DNA from: Acetobacter estunensis
GTDB taxonomy: Bacteria; Pseudomonadota; Alphaproteobacteria; Acetobacterales; Acetobacteraceae
Assembly (NCBI RefSeq): GCF_011516945.1
Contig: NZ_WOTH01000008.1
Location: 51,937 to 115,936 of the forward strand
Length of the DNA stretch: 64,000 nucleotides
Reading direction: 5' to 3'
The position numbers and the translations under genes were made by a program. Position 1 is the stretch's first letter; each line of letters starts with the position of its first letter. The notes below the pieces were generated by a model that was not told the DNA's origin, did not search any database, and saw nothing but the letters and a program-made list of their open reading frames with translations. Shown here piece after piece: positions 1-9,597 of the stretch.

Positions 1-1180
1 GCAGGCCGGTGACGACCCATGGGTGTCCATGAATATCGGAATACAGGTCATTGTATTTCGAGTTGTCGTACAGCGCGCCAACCTTGTAGTGGCCAATCAG
101 GTGATTGGGACCAAACTCGGGAATCCATCCAAATTCAAGATGACCGGACAACTTGCCCAGCCCATCCTGCGCCAGTGCCCAGCCGGAAATGCCACCGTTG
201 TAGGAATGTGGCGACACGGCAAAAAGACCGCCCATGATGTAGAAATCGCGACGGGGCATCACGCGCAGCACGGTGCCGATATTGCCTGATGGCCAGTCAC
301 GGCCACCGGCAACATATTTCGTCGGAGTGGTGTTGCCGCACATCCACACATTCATGAAGGCGCAACCCCAGGGTGAGTTGTTGAAGAACGTCCCGGGGGG
401 CATGACGCCCACGGACCAGTCGATCCGGTTGTCCAGCCACGACTTTTCAAAATACATCCAGACCAGATGCGCCACCACATTGCCACGTGCACCATAGATC
501 TGCTGCACCTGATTGGCATTGTCGCCCATGAGTGCACTGAGATTCCGTCCGTGCCCATTTACGGCCAGCATGTGCAGCCACAGGTTTTTCGACCATTCAC
601 CGCCGTCAAGGAGCTTGTGCCAGTCAACATCGAGCGTCACGCCGGTCTGACCAGCATCCGTTACGGCATGCGTCTTGCCGCCAATCGGGTTACCGGAGAG
701 ACTTTCGTAGTCATTGATCGCCAGATACAGCCCGCGTTTCTGCAGCCATGGCTGAATGCCACCCCAGTCACCCAGAAGGTGATGTGTGCCATAGGGCGAG
801 CCGAAGGAAGGCGGTCCATAAGGCGACTCAAGAAATCCGGGAATGGCGTGATAGAGCGGCTCAATCGGCTGCTCTTCATCCAGCATGGCCGGTTCCGACA
901 CATATTCATCGTCCGAATCGCTGGAGCGCCGGGGAGATGTCTTGTTGATGTGTGTGCCCTTGGCGGCCTGTGGTGCTCCGGGTGCGGGAGCGAGATGCAC
1001 GACGCCATCATCGGTCTCTGATGCGGCGGCCTGTGCCTGTTCGCTGCCACCAATACAGGCCAGCGCGAAAAGCGTAGCGCAGGTAGTGGTCCGCAAGCCG
1101 GGTGGCAGGACAGAAGCCGCTCGGGAGCGTCGTATGCCGTCAAGGCTTGGAGACGCGTCACGAAAAGAAAAGCTCTTCAT
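1..1180 (-). CDS. oprB: OprB-family carbohydrate-selective porin, N-terminal part (runs off the window start)
   Basis: Reading the minus strand from the ATG at 1180 gives 393 open codons that continue past base 1, so the C-terminus is missing. Residues 33-45 are hydrophobic and followed by an AQA/A-type signal peptidase site near residue 51; the signal region is long, with an Arg-rich start. A Ser/Asp-rich linker follows, then the family hallmark GDWGG (137-141) and further OprB-like strands rich in Trp, Tyr and Gly (for example GVMPPGTFFNNSPWG). OprB proteins are outer-membrane beta-barrels that admit glucose and other sugars to the periplasm. In acetic acid bacteria this feeds the periplasmic dehydrogenases. 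The family call comes from these motifs; the substrate is inferred. The gene is divergent from the ridA-like gene across a 680-bp spacer. Confidence 0.88.
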   Translation of the reverse strand, partial: MKSFSFRDASPSLDGIRRSRAASVLPPGLRTTTCATLFALACIGGSEQAQAAASETDDGVVHLAPAPGAPQAAKGTHINKTSPRRSSDSDDEYVSEPAMLDEEQPIEPLYHAIPGFLESPYGPPSFGSPYGTHHLLGDWGGIQPWLQKRGLYLAINDYESLSGNPIGGKTHAVTDAGQTGVTLDVDWHKLLDGGEWSKNLWLHMLAVNGHGRNLSALMGDNANQVQQIYGARGNVVAHLVWMYFEKSWLDNRIDWSVGVMPPGTFFNNSPWGCAFMNVWMCGNTTPTKYVAGGRDWPSGNIGTVLRVMPRRDFYIMGGLFAVSPHSYNGGISGWALAQDGLGKLSGHLEFGWIPEFGPNHLIGHYKVGALYDNSKYNDLYSDIHGHPWVVTGL

Positions 1181-1551
1181 CAGTGCCGTGTCCTTGCCGT
1201 GGAAAAATCGTACATCGGAAGAGTATTGTTATTGTTTTTATTCATCTTCTTTGGTTCGTCCGGACTCTGGTGGTCTGGTCTGTTCCTTCCTGCAGGCAGA
1301 ACAGAAAATTGTCTATCGTCGTTGCGGTCCGGAAGATAGATGGTGCGATGTATCGTTACGCACAGAGCGTGTGCTGACCTGAGGCTTTTTTCGGTCTCTT
1401 GAAATGAAGGCATTTGATTGTGTAATCCTTGAGCACATATCGCGTCAAGAAATTTGATGAAATTTGCATTTCAGTATAAAGTTTCATGTATTAATTTCAT
1501 AAAAAATTACGTATATTGAAAAAATAATGGTGTTTGTTTTGGAAATTTTAT

Positions 1552-1569
1552 ACGTAAATTCATTTACGT
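1552..1569. repeat. short palindrome in the AT-rich island
   Basis: ACGTAAAT (1552-1559) and ATTTACGT (1562-1569) are perfect inverted 8-mers separated by two bases. The symmetry fits a dimeric regulator site or a small cruciform. Its function is unknown. Confidence 0.5.
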
Positions 1570-1605
1570 TTAGTTTTCAATGCAATTGCGTTTATGAAAA
1601 TTAAA

Positions 1606-1644
1606 ATTTGCATTTTAAATATGATGTATATTTGAAATGCAAAT
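1606..1644. repeat. ATTTGCATTT inverted repeat, with a third copy upstream
   Basis: ATTTGCATTT at 1606-1615 is repeated as its exact reverse complement, AAATGCAAAT, at 1635-1644, with 19 bp between. A third direct copy is at 1462-1471. Three exact 10-mers within 185 bp suggest a repeated binding site, although low complexity makes chance repeats more likely here than elsewhere. Confidence 0.5.
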
Positions 1645-1861
1645 ATGTAATAAGGCTGTCTGCATGATTGGGGAGAGTTTGTATTTTTTGTTTCAATTGT
1701 ATTTTCATGAAAGAGTATAGGGTGCTGTTGTTTTTCCAGATCCAGAATATTTTGTCGGCGCTTTGGTGTGCGCTCATACCTTGTTAAGCTTCCCCATGGG
1801 AGGACGACGCCAAGTTTGGTAGAGAGTCCATCGGTCGCAACACAGTGAGAGAGCCGAACGC

Positions 1862-2212
1862 ATGAGCAAGATCATCCGCACCGAACCCAATCCGGTGCTT
1901 TCGAAGGCCGTGGAATATCATGGTTTCGTATTTACGCAGGGCATGGTGGCCCGCGATCTGTCCTTGGATGTAACCGGGCAGACAAAGGACATTCTCGCCC
2001 AGTTCGATGAACTTCTTGAGGAACACGGCACGGAGAAGACCCGCATTCTTCAGGCCCAGATCTGGCTGAAGAACATCGACGACCGTGGGGCGCTGAATGA
2101 AGTCTGGAGCGCGTGGCTTCCGGAAAACGGCGCACCGGCTCGTGCCTGTGTGGAGGCAAAAATGGCCGATCCGCGCATGCTCGTCGAGATCATGCTGATC
2201 ACCACGAAGTGA
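1862..2212 (+). CDS. RidA family protein (YjgF/YER057c/UK114)
   Basis: The 116-residue product has the usual length and fold signature of the RidA family. Archetypal members hydrolyse reactive enamine/imine intermediates such as 2-aminoacrylate and protect PLP enzymes. The C-terminal block APARACVEAKMADPRMLVEI matches the conserved strand carrying the catalytic Arg (R94 here, in PARxxVE) followed by the acidic VEI motif. The protein would be a cytoplasmic trimer. It is a single gene ending in a strong hairpin. It differs enough from RidA proper that it could be a subgroup with another activity, so the family is sure and the exact substrate is not. Confidence 0.88.
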   Translation: MSKIIRTEPNPVLSKAVEYHGFVFTQGMVARDLSLDVTGQTKDILAQFDELLEEHGTEKTRILQAQIWLKNIDDRGALNEVWSAWLPENGAPARACVEAKMADPRMLVEIMLITTK

Positions 2213-2217
2213 TCCGT

Positions 2218-2254
2218 GGCTGTCTCTGCCTCCTGCATGGAGGCGGAGACAGCC
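2218..2254 (+). terminator. strong hairpin after the RidA gene
   Basis: A 16-bp stem (2218-2233 with 2239-2254, one G-T wobble) with a 5-base loop starts 5 bases after the stop codon. There is no long T tract after it, so it may act as a terminator or as an mRNA 3'-end stabiliser. Confidence 0.6.
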
Positions 2255-2438
2255 TGATCGGAGAACTATTTTCCGTGCGTCGTCGTTTCAGAAAGATTTA
2301 ACGGCGGGGCACGGCGTTGCCATGCCGGGTGGGTGACGGAAAACGACAAGAATCTTTTGTCATTTCCTGTCAGTGGTCATGGGATGTGTGGCGTTGTCCC
2401 CTCAGGAGAACGCACTTTTCATGTGAGGGAAAGACGAG

Positions 2439-3551
2439 ATGGAGACGATTGCGGCGGTAGCGTTCGAGGCCGGCAAACCTCTGGAAATCGAGCGCGTCCA
2501 GCTTGAAGGCCCCCGCGAGGGAGAGGTTCTCGTCGAGATCAAGGCGACCGGCCTGTGTCACACTGACAAATTCACACTTTCCGGCGCGGACCCTGAGGGG
2601 CTGTTCCCTGCCATTCTTGGTCATGAAGGTGCGGGCATCGTGCGTGAAGTCGGCGCGGGCGTGAAGCATCTCAAGCCCGGCGATCACGTCATCCCGCTCT
2701 ACACGCCCGAATGCCGGGAGTGTAAGTCCTGCCTGTCGCGGAAAACCAATCTTTGCACCTCCATCCGCGCCACGCAGGGTAAGGGGCTGATGCCCGATGG
2801 CACATCGCGCTTCTCCTTCAAGGGGCAGCCGATCCATCACTATATGGGCTGCTCTACATTCTCGAACTTCACGGTCCTGCCCGAGATCGCGCTCGCGAAA
2901 ATCCGTGAGGACGCGCCGTTCGACAAGGTTTGCTACATCGGTTGCGGCGTCACCACAGGTATTGGCGCGGTGATCTTCACGGCCAAGGTTGAGCCGAACT
3001 CCACGGTCGCGGTGTTCGGTTTGGGTGGCATCGGTCTGAATGTCATTCAGGGTGCGAAGCTCGTGGGCGCGGAGAAAATCATTGGCGTCGATATCAACCC
3101 GGCGCGTGAGGAAATGGCGCGCAAGTTCGGCATGACGCATTTCGTCAACCCCAAGGATTTGCCGGATGGTGACGTGGTGGGACGTATCATCGAACTGACG
3201 GACGGTGGCGCAGACTACACATTTGAGTGTGTTGGCAACACGACTCTGATGCGTCAGGCGCTTGAATGTGCCCATCGTGGTTGGGGCGTCTCCACTGTCA
3301 TCGGGGTTGCCGGAGCGGGGCAGGAAATCAGCACGCGGCCGTTCCAGCTTGTGACGGGACGTCGATGGATCGGCTCGGCTTTCGGTGGCGCGCGCGGACG
3401 CACGGATGTGCCCAAGATCGTTGACTGGTACATGGAAAACCGGATCAATATCGATGATCTGATCACGCACAAGCTGCCGCTCGAGCGAATCAACGAGGGC
3501 TTCGATATGATGTCCCGAGGCGAGAGCATCCGCACCGTCGTGGAATACTGA
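2439..3551 (+). CDS. frmA: S-(hydroxymethyl)glutathione dehydrogenase / class III alcohol dehydrogenase
   Basis: This zinc-dependent medium-chain dehydrogenase (370 aa) oxidises S-hydroxymethylglutathione, the spontaneous adduct of formaldehyde and glutathione, to S-formylglutathione with NAD. It can also reduce S-nitrosoglutathione. Catalytic zinc ligands are visible at C40, H62 and C169 (YIGCGVTTG). Structural zinc cysteines are at C92, C95, C98 and C106. The IRATQGKG segment (109-116), with R110 ahead of TQGKG, is typical of class III enzymes, and GLGGIGLNV is the NAD-binding glycine motif. The length is normal. The next gene, 29 bp downstream, encodes the hydrolase for its product, so the two form a formaldehyde detoxification operon. 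Confidence 0.96.
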   Translation: METIAAVAFEAGKPLEIERVQLEGPREGEVLVEIKATGLCHTDKFTLSGADPEGLFPAILGHEGAGIVREVGAGVKHLKPGDHVIPLYTPECRECKSCLSRKTNLCTSIRATQGKGLMPDGTSRFSFKGQPIHHYMGCSTFSNFTVLPEIALAKIREDAPFDKVCYIGCGVTTGIGAVIFTAKVEPNSTVAVFGLGGIGLNVIQGAKLVGAEKIIGVDINPAREEMARKFGMTHFVNPKDLPDGDVVGRIIELTDGGADYTFECVGNTTLMRQALECAHRGWGVSTVIGVAGAGQEISTRPFQLVTGRRWIGSAFGGARGRTDVPKIVDWYMENRINIDDLITHKLPLERINEGFDMMSRGESIRTVVEY

Positions 3552-3580
3552 GCGGCAGGATGCAGCAAGAGGAGGAACGC

Positions 3581-4429
3581 ATGAGCCTCACCATAGCATC
3601 GCGGCATATATGCTGCGGCGGCGAACTCGGGTTCTACACGGTACAGTCGGAGGCTCTTGGGCTTCCGACGACCTTCGGGGCGTTCATTCCTCATGGGGCA
3701 TCGAAGGAAAAGCCGGTGCCCGTACTCTATCTGCTGGCGGGTCTGACCTGCACGCAGGAAACATTCCTCATCAAGGCCAACGCCGTGCGGTTCGCCGCGC
3801 AACATGGAATCGCGTTGGTGGCATGTGACACGTCACCTCGTGGCGCCAATGTGCCGGGCGAGACGGATGGCTGGGATCTGGGTGTCGGAGCGGGTTTCTA
3901 TCTCGATGCAACGCAAGCGCCATGGCGGGCGCATTACCGCATGGGGACGTTCGTTGGCTCGGAACTGCCCAAGTTGGTGGGACGTCATTTCGCGGTAGAT
4001 GAGGCGCGCCAGGGGATCATGGGACATTCCATGGGGGGGCACGGCGCGCTTGTTCATGCCTTGCGTGAGCCTGAGAAATGGAAGTCCGTTTCAGCGTTCG
4101 CGCCCATCGTTCATCCGAGTGCCGTGCCGTGGGGAGAAAAGGCGTTTACAGCTTATCTCGGATCGGATCGCGCAAGTTGGGCGGCCTATGATGCTACAGA
4201 ACTTTTGCGGGCGGGTCACGTTCATCCGACCACCATTCTTGTCGATCAGGGTGAGGCCGATCAGTTTCTCGAACGGGAACTTCAGCCGCATCATCTGGAA
4301 GAAGCGGCCAAGGCGGCGGGACAGAAGCTCACTCTGCGGCGGCAGGCGGGGTACGATCATTCGTACTGGTTCATTCAGTCTTTTATTGAAGACCATATGA
4401 ACCATCATGCTGAGTTGTTGAAAAAGTAG
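3581..4429 (+). CDS. fghA: S-formylglutathione hydrolase
   Basis: This esterase-D family serine hydrolase (282 aa from the chosen start) cleaves S-formylglutathione to formate and glutathione, the second step of formaldehyde detoxification after FrmA. GHSMGGHGA holds the nucleophilic Ser, and the C-terminal YDHSYWF block holds the catalytic His. ATG 3581 is preferred over an in-frame ATG at 3560 because the AGGAGG ribosome-binding site at about 3569-3574 lies between them at ideal spacing. It is very probably co-transcribed with frmA. Confidence 0.95.
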   Translation: MSLTIASRHICCGGELGFYTVQSEALGLPTTFGAFIPHGASKEKPVPVLYLLAGLTCTQETFLIKANAVRFAAQHGIALVACDTSPRGANVPGETDGWDLGVGAGFYLDATQAPWRAHYRMGTFVGSELPKLVGRHFAVDEARQGIMGHSMGGHGALVHALREPEKWKSVSAFAPIVHPSAVPWGEKAFTAYLGSDRASWAAYDATELLRAGHVHPTTILVDQGEADQFLERELQPHHLEEAAKAAGQKLTLRRQAGYDHSYWFIQSFIEDHMNHHAELLKK

Positions 4430-4444
4430 GCTGCCGCAAAGTCT

Positions 4445-4790
4445 TCAGTAGTTTGCAAAAGAGTTCTGGAAATAGGCGGCAAGACTGTTCTGGCCTTTGC
4501 AGGGATGGGCAGGTTGTTCATAGCGTCCGTCTATAAAAAGACCAGTCATGCGGGCATAGGAACGGGCAACTTCTTCTGAAAAGCCCGTCTGCCTATAGTG
4601 TCCGAGCCACGACTTTCTGGGCATGTCCTGCACGGCAACGGGATGTCTGAATAGGTGTGTAAAGACCTTCGCGCCATGCCGCAGCTTTGGTCGGGTCGCG
4701 CGTTATGACGCCAACCTTGCGATCCGCTTGCAGAAGGGCAGTAGCGACCATGCTGCCAACATGACCAGTGGCGCCAAGTATAACGTGCAT
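4445..4790 (-). pseudogene. remnant of an NmrA-like NAD(P)-binding oxidoreductase
   Basis: Reading from the ATG at 4790, the first ~42 residues are a clean Rossmann start (ILGATGHVGS, then VGVITRDPTKAAAWREG). The frame then shifts. In the +1 frame, a sequence ending near 4445 resembles the C-terminus of the same family (DMPRKSW, GFSEEVARSYARMTG). Intact NmrA-like proteins have about 280-290 residues; only about 105 remain, so roughly two thirds of the gene is gone, with a frame shift at the junction near 4665-4675. It is non-functional by any reading. Short ORFs could still be translated from each half. Confidence 0.75.
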
Positions 4791-5011
4791 AGCCTGTTTA
4801 TCTCCTCTGTGTAGGATACGCTCGTAGGCTCTTACGACATGAAGTGACAGGGCTGCGGACTTGAGTGTGGAATGTCGGTGGGCTTCCCGGTTTCGATCCG
4901 CTATAGGGGCGGGACCACGATTGCTCCGGGTGGGCGTGAAACGGAATGGTTGTCGCCGGATGCACCATTCTCCACGTGCATCAGGATTGATCCGTCCCGA
5001 GGAGAACCTGC

Positions 5012-6520
5012 ATGCAGGCTGACGTTCCGGCCCGTTCTGCCGTTGTCGATCTGGGTTCCAATTCCGTCCGAATGGTTGTGTTCGATGGGATATCCCGCAA
5101 TCCGGTACCCATTTTCAATGAAAAGGCCGTCCTGCGGCTGGGACGTGGGCTGACGGCCACCGGTCGTCTGAACGAGGACGGAATGGCGATGGCTGCCGAT
5201 GTCATGCGTCGCTTCCATGCCATCGCCCGGGGAATGAATGCCGATCCGTTCGAGGTGCTGGCCACCGCTGCGGTGCGGGACGCAACGAACGGCCCCGAAT
5301 TTGTGGAGATGCTGCGTCAGGTCATGCCCGGTGTGCCCATCCGCATCCTTTCCGGCATTGAGGAGGCGGATCATGCGGCTGTCGGGGTTCTGTGCGGTAT
5401 TCCCGAAGCCGATGGGCTGGTGGCGGATATCGGAGGCGGGTCTCTGGAAGTTATCCGGCTGGACAAAGAGGGACGCCACGACGCGAGTACTCTGCCGCTT
5501 GGGGTCATTCGTCTGAGTGACCGGGCCGAAGGCGATCTGTCGCGCGCCAAGGCGATTGCCGATGCCGATCTGGCGGGCGTGGAATGGCTGGAGGGCATGA
5601 AGGGGCGCACGCTCTATCTTGTGGGAGGCGCGTTTCGGGCGCTGGCCCGTCTGAATATGGCCCGCACCGATTACCCGCTGAACATCCTGCACTATTACAC
5701 GCTCAATACGTCAGCGGCTCGGGAAATGACCGCGTGGCTCATTGGCTGTAACCGTAAAACGCTCGAAAAGTTGCCGAACGCGCCGCGCAAGCGTCTGGAT
5801 GACGTACCGTTTTCGGCAACCGTTCTGCGACGACTTATTCGCAGGCTGGAGCCGGAGCGTATCGTCTTCTGTGTCGATGGCCTGCGGGAAGGCTGGTATG
5901 CTTTGAACGTTGCGCCAAATCTGCAAGCAGAGGATCCGCTGGACGCTGTGGCGCGGGAAATGAGCGCCCGTCTGGGACGCAGCCGCACGCTTCCCGAAGC
6001 GCTGGTGGCGTGGACTGCGCCACTTTTCCCTGACGAAACGCCGCAGCAAGCGCGACTGCGCCGTGCGGTCTGCCAGATGTCCGATATCGGGTGCCACGAC
6101 CATCCGGAATACCGGGCCGAGCAGACGTTTCTTCGCGTTTTGTGGATGCAGGGTGGCGGTTTCGATCATGAAGCACGGGCGGCGCTCGCGACGGCGCTTG
6201 CCCTGCGTTATGAGGGGGAGATCGATGCGCCGTGGCTGGCGCCAGCACGTGCGCTTCTGACAGAGGAGTCCCGTGACTGGGCCATGACGCTCGGGCTGGC
6301 TCTGCGCCTTGCCTACGCTCTCTGCGGCGGCACAGAGGTTCTTCTCGACGGCACGCATCTGGCACGCGAACCGGACGCACTGCGTTTGTATCTCACCTCG
6401 GCGCGTGTGGCCGTTCGGGGTGATGCCGTGCGCAGGCGGCTTTCGCGTCTGGGACAGGTGATGGGACTGGAGAGCCGTCTGGAAGAGGATGGCATGACGG
6501 ATGCAGTGGCTTTCGCCTGA
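5012..6520 (+). CDS. ppx: Ppx/GppA-type exopolyphosphatase
   Basis: The 502-residue product belongs to the ASKHA phosphatase fold that removes terminal phosphates from inorganic polyphosphate and, in GppA members, hydrolyses pppGpp. The N-terminal phosphate-1 loop VVDLGSNSVRMVVFDG, the SGIEEADHA segment and the phosphate-2 loop VADIGGGSLEVI are all intact, giving a complete actin-like catalytic domain of about 300 residues. The C-terminal ~200 residues are the helical domain usual for long Ppx proteins. GAGGAGA lies just upstream of the ATG. No polyphosphate kinase gene is adjacent. The choice between Ppx and GppA activity cannot be made from sequence. Confidence 0.9.
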   Translation: MQADVPARSAVVDLGSNSVRMVVFDGISRNPVPIFNEKAVLRLGRGLTATGRLNEDGMAMAADVMRRFHAIARGMNADPFEVLATAAVRDATNGPEFVEMLRQVMPGVPIRILSGIEEADHAAVGVLCGIPEADGLVADIGGGSLEVIRLDKEGRHDASTLPLGVIRLSDRAEGDLSRAKAIADADLAGVEWLEGMKGRTLYLVGGAFRALARLNMARTDYPLNILHYYTLNTSAAREMTAWLIGCNRKTLEKLPNAPRKRLDDVPFSATVLRRLIRRLEPERIVFCVDGLREGWYALNVAPNLQAEDPLDAVAREMSARLGRSRTLPEALVAWTAPLFPDETPQQARLRRAVCQMSDIGCHDHPEYRAEQTFLRVLWMQGGGFDHEARAALATALALRYEGEIDAPWLAPARALLTEESRDWAMTLGLALRLAYALCGGTEVLLDGTHLAREPDALRLYLTSARVAVRGDAVRRRLSRLGQVMGLESRLEEDGMTDAVAFA

Positions 6521-6670
6521 GGCATACCACCGCGCTTTCGTACACGAAATTGCGAGGAGCGCTTCTTCTCAAGGCAGCGTATGATCTCCGTTCGACCGTC
6601 GTGGAAAGAGGACCGTCTTCCATGAACGGAGTAATTCCGGTGGGTGTCCGGAAGACTGTAATGGAGAGAG

Positions 6671-7783
6671 ATGGTGAGTGCCCCAGACGGCATTTTCGCA
6701 ATGCCGGTGCCTGCGTGTCCTGTGACGGCAGAGAAAGGACCGCCTGTCCGGGTGCTCGTAGTGGATGCCGATCCCATTGTGCGGGAGGCCATTGGACAAA
6801 AGCTGGAACAGGCTGCTGAAACGGACGTCTGTGCAGCGGTCGCAACGGCCGAGGACGCATTTGACGCCTTGGCCACATTGTCCCCCGACATCGTTATTCT
6901 GCATGACGAACTTCCGGGGATGAGCGGGTTGCAGGTGACGCGCGCCATCATGGTGCGCAGGCCCACGCCCATTCTGATTGCCACGGACATGAGGGCGCAG
7001 GATTCGGATTTGGCGTTTGAGTGCCTGCGTTCCGGCGCGCTGGGACTGTTGTCGCGTGTTCCAAGCGATCTTTCCTCACCCGCGCTGGTTGAGCGTATTG
7101 TCGCAATTACTCAAGCGGCCCGGCCCTCTCGTGCTCAGCCATCCACTCTTCCTCCTAAGGTCGCACCGCCATTTCGCCCCGCTGATCTGCTGTGTTTTCT
7201 GGTGGCAGAAGGTGGACTGGGCGCTGTGCTACGTCTTCTGGACGGGATGCCGGCCAAACCGGCACAATCTGTCCTGCTCGCGGTTTCCATCCCGGCAATT
7301 CTGCTTGCCCCTTTTGTGGCATGGCTGAACGATGCGATGGGACAGAGCGTGGTGGTGGCGGATATTTCGGGACGGACGACGCTGGCAACAGGCGTGGTGC
7401 ATGTCCTCTCCGCAAGCGATCTGGCGCAGTTGGCGCCGGGACCGCGTGTGGTGAGCATGGTGCGCAAGCAGGAGGAGGCAGCCGATCCCGCCGCACGTAG
7501 CTTCGACGTGCTTCTGGCCTCACTCGCCGGGCCGGTAGCCCGACAGAGTTGTGTCGTTCTGATGGGGCACGCTGGCACGGCGGGGGCGGCTGGGCTGCTG
7601 CTTGTGCATCAGGCGGGCGGTCAGACCTTGGCGGAATATCCCTCGCTTTGTCCCTTTGCGGGAGCGCCGGGAGCGGCTGTGCGCATGGATGCGGTGGACG
7701 CCATTGGAACGGCGGACGAACTGGCCGAGGCTCTTTCACGGCTTCCTGCGGTGGAAAGCAGCCCCGACACCGTCTGCATATGA
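6671..7783 (+). CDS. receiver-CheB-like protein with both active sites degenerate
   Basis: Residues 26-145 form a receiver domain and 170-360 a CheB methylesterase-like domain. The receiver has His78 where the phosphoacceptor Asp should be (ILHDELPGMSG), Ala33 at the second acidic position, and Arg129 in place of the invariant Lys. In the CheB-like part the catalytic Ser, His and Asp align with A179 (VAEGG instead of ASTGG), S206 (AVSIP instead of TQHMP) and A304 (GTAGAAG instead of GNDGAAG). The overall fold is recognisable but neither phosphorylation nor esterase activity is expected. It overlaps the next kinase gene by 4 bp (ATGA), implying a partner or scaffold role in that pathway. The residue losses are read from the sequence; the role is inferred. 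Confidence 0.8.
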   Translation: MVSAPDGIFAMPVPACPVTAEKGPPVRVLVVDADPIVREAIGQKLEQAAETDVCAAVATAEDAFDALATLSPDIVILHDELPGMSGLQVTRAIMVRRPTPILIATDMRAQDSDLAFECLRSGALGLLSRVPSDLSSPALVERIVAITQAARPSRAQPSTLPPKVAPPFRPADLLCFLVAEGGLGAVLRLLDGMPAKPAQSVLLAVSIPAILLAPFVAWLNDAMGQSVVVADISGRTTLATGVVHVLSASDLAQLAPGPRVVSMVRKQEEAADPAARSFDVLLASLAGPVARQSCVVLMGHAGTAGAAGLLLVHQAGGQTLAEYPSLCPFAGAPGAAVRMDAVDAIGTADELAEALSRLPAVESSPDTVCI

Positions 7784-9597
7784 CCCATTCGTCTGCTGTG
7801 CTGCTTCTGGTGGAGAACGCCGCCACGCGCCGGGCAGGGCTCGCCGCCGTTCTTGTTGAAAACGGTCTTTCCGTCGAGACCGTCACAAGTGCGGAAGATG
7901 CGCTGGACAGTCTGGATCATTCCCTGCCGGCCCTTCTCCTGACGGACCAGATTTTGCCGGGCATGAACGGTTGTCAGATGACGCGGTATCTGCGTCTCAA
8001 CCGGGCGACACGCCCTTTGCCGGTCATTCTCCTGACGAACGGGAACGATCCCGATCTGGTGCGCGAGGCCCTGCTCGCGGGCGTGGATTCGTGTGTGCCA
8101 CGTGAGGCGGATGTCGCGTATCTCCTTGCGCGGATTAGCGTGTGTCTGCGGGGCTATCGCGTGCCCCACGCTCTGTTGCGGGAGCGCTTCCGTCGGCCAA
8201 CAGTGGCGATCGTGACGGGACAGGATGGATTGCTGAAGCATCTGCCGCACAAGAAGGGAGACAAAGGTCGATCCGGCACGTTTCCAGTGGTGGAACTGCT
8301 GAAAACCGATGGGCTGGAAGCGCTCCTGCCACCTTCCACAACGCTGGCCACACCCGATCTGTGGCTCGGTGGCGTGGATTGCGTGATCGTCGATCTCACA
8401 ACATCGTCCTTCGATGCTCTCGCTCTCTGTCAGATGCTGGACCGGGCGCGCCGGACCCAGCTTTCCGGCGCGGAAACGCCAGCCTGTCTGCTTGGGTTCG
8501 GAAGTGAGGAGACGGGTGATCTCGCCTATGCGATCAAGGCGTTCAAGGCCGGGGTGGATGATCTTGTTCCCTCCAATGTCACCCCTGAAAATCTCATTCT
8601 GCATGTCCGGGTTCTGTTGCGGCGCAAGGCCATCCTTGATGAGAACCTGCGCAGCGCGGCCGAACGGGCCGCCCGGGACGAAGCGATGGAGGGCGCGCGG
8701 GCCAAGACCGTGCTCGCCGATGCGCTGGAGCAGGCCAACGATGAACTGGCGAGCGCCAACCGCAAGCTGATCGACGCTCAGACGAAGCTCGTGCAGTCGG
8801 CCAAGATGGCGTCACTGGGCGAACTCGTGGCGGGGATCGCGCATGAATTCAACAATCCACTGGCTTTCGTGATTGCCCATGAGGATACGGTTGCGCGTGC
8901 GCTTGAGCGTGCTGTTGCGGAACTGGAAGCCGGAAACGTGGAGATCGCCCGGGCCGTACTGGCGAAGGGGCGGGATCGGCTGGCCGCCACCTCGCTCGGG
9001 CTGGGCCGGATGCGCGACCTCGTGTCCAGTCTGCGCCGGTTCTCGCGACTGGATCAGGGCACGTTCGAGGACATCGACATGCCGGACGCGATCAACACCG
9101 TGCTGGCCCTTCTGGGGCCGAAGCTGACGGATCGCATCCGGGTTGAGCTGGATTTTCAGGGGCCTGCGGTTCTGAACTGTCAGGCGGCTCTTGTGCATCA
9201 GGTGGTCATGAACGTGATCAGCAACGCGGCCGATGCGCTGCATGCGCTCCCGCCTGACGATCCGCGTGTGCCGTGTATCCGGATCGGGACACAGTGCGTG
9301 GAAGGACGAGGGGGCCAGCCGGACATGTGGGTGGCCACCATTTGCGACAATGGCCCCGGTATTCCGCCCCTGATGCGTGAGCGCGTGTTCGAGCCGTTCT
9401 TCACCACCAAACCGGTGGGGGAGGGGACGGGGCTCGGGCTGGCGACGGCTTACGGTATTGTGAAGGCCCATCACGGCAGCATCGAAGTTTCTGACTCCTC
9501 TGCGGGTGGCACCTGCTTCACCATAGCGATTCCCATAACCCAGCCCGGCACGTCCGTCGGAATGATCCCGTTCGTACCTGAAGGAGAAATTCGATGA
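7780..9597 (+). CDS. receiver(-receiver)-histidine kinase
   Basis: The 605-residue soluble protein starts at ATG 7780, overlapping the previous stop by 4 bp. The same frame is open further upstream, but that stretch lies inside the previous gene. Domains: a receiver (6-125) with phosphoacceptor D56 in [13 protein letters not shown], though the usual Lys is Arg108; a second, diverged receiver-like region (about 141-285; VIVDLTTSS); a coiled-coil (290-345); HisKA with H355 in GIAHEFNNP; and HATPase with N-box [15 protein letters not shown] and GTGLGLA. No transmembrane segment is seen, so its input probably comes from another kinase or from the pseudo-receiver protein beside it. It ends in another ATGA overlap with the hybrid kinase gene. 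Confidence 0.86.
   Translation: MTHSSAVLLLVENAATRRAGLAAVLVENGLSVETVTSAEDALDSLDHSLPALLLTDQILPGMNGCQMTRYLRLNRATRPLPVILLTNGNDPDLVREALLAGVDSCVPREADVAYLLARISVCLRGYRVPHALLRERFRRPTVAIVTGQDGLLKHLPHKKGDKGRSGTFPVVELLKTDGLEALLPPSTTLATPDLWLGGVDCVIVDLTTSSFDALALCQMLDRARRTQLSGAETPACLLGFGSEETGDLAYAIKAFKAGVDDLVPSNVTPENLILHVRVLLRRKAILDENLRSAAERAARDEAMEGARAKTVLADALEQANDELASANRKLIDAQTKLVQSAKMASLGELVAGIAHEFNNPLAFVIAHEDTVARALERAVAELEAGNVEIARAVLAKGRDRLAATSLGLGRMRDLVSSLRRFSRLDQGTFEDIDMPDAINTVLALLGPKLTDRIRVELDFQGPAVLNCQAALVHQVVMNVISNAADALHALPPDDPRVPCIRIGTQCVEGRGGQPDMWVATICDNGPGIPPLMRERVFEPFFTTKPVGEGTGLGLATAYGIVKAHHGSIEVSDSSAGGTCFTIAIPITQPGTSVGMIPFVPEGEIR

Larger units (their letters stand above)
1181..1861. other. 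AT-rich intergenic island between oprB and the RidA gene
   Basis: No convincing gene lies in this 680-bp spacer. From about 1420 to 1740 the composition drops sharply: only 11 of 60 bases in 1501-1560 are G or C, in an otherwise GC-rich window. The stretch holds three copies of ATTTGCATTT or its complement and a second small palindrome. It should contain the divergent promoters of oprB (minus) and the RidA gene (plus). AT-rich curved DNA or a protein-binding island is likely; I cannot name the protein. Confidence 0.7.

Noticed and set aside
2370..3470. 366-codon open frame on the minus strand opposite frmA
   Set aside because: frmA is a complete, motif-bearing gene; the antisense frame is a by-product of its GC-rich third positions.
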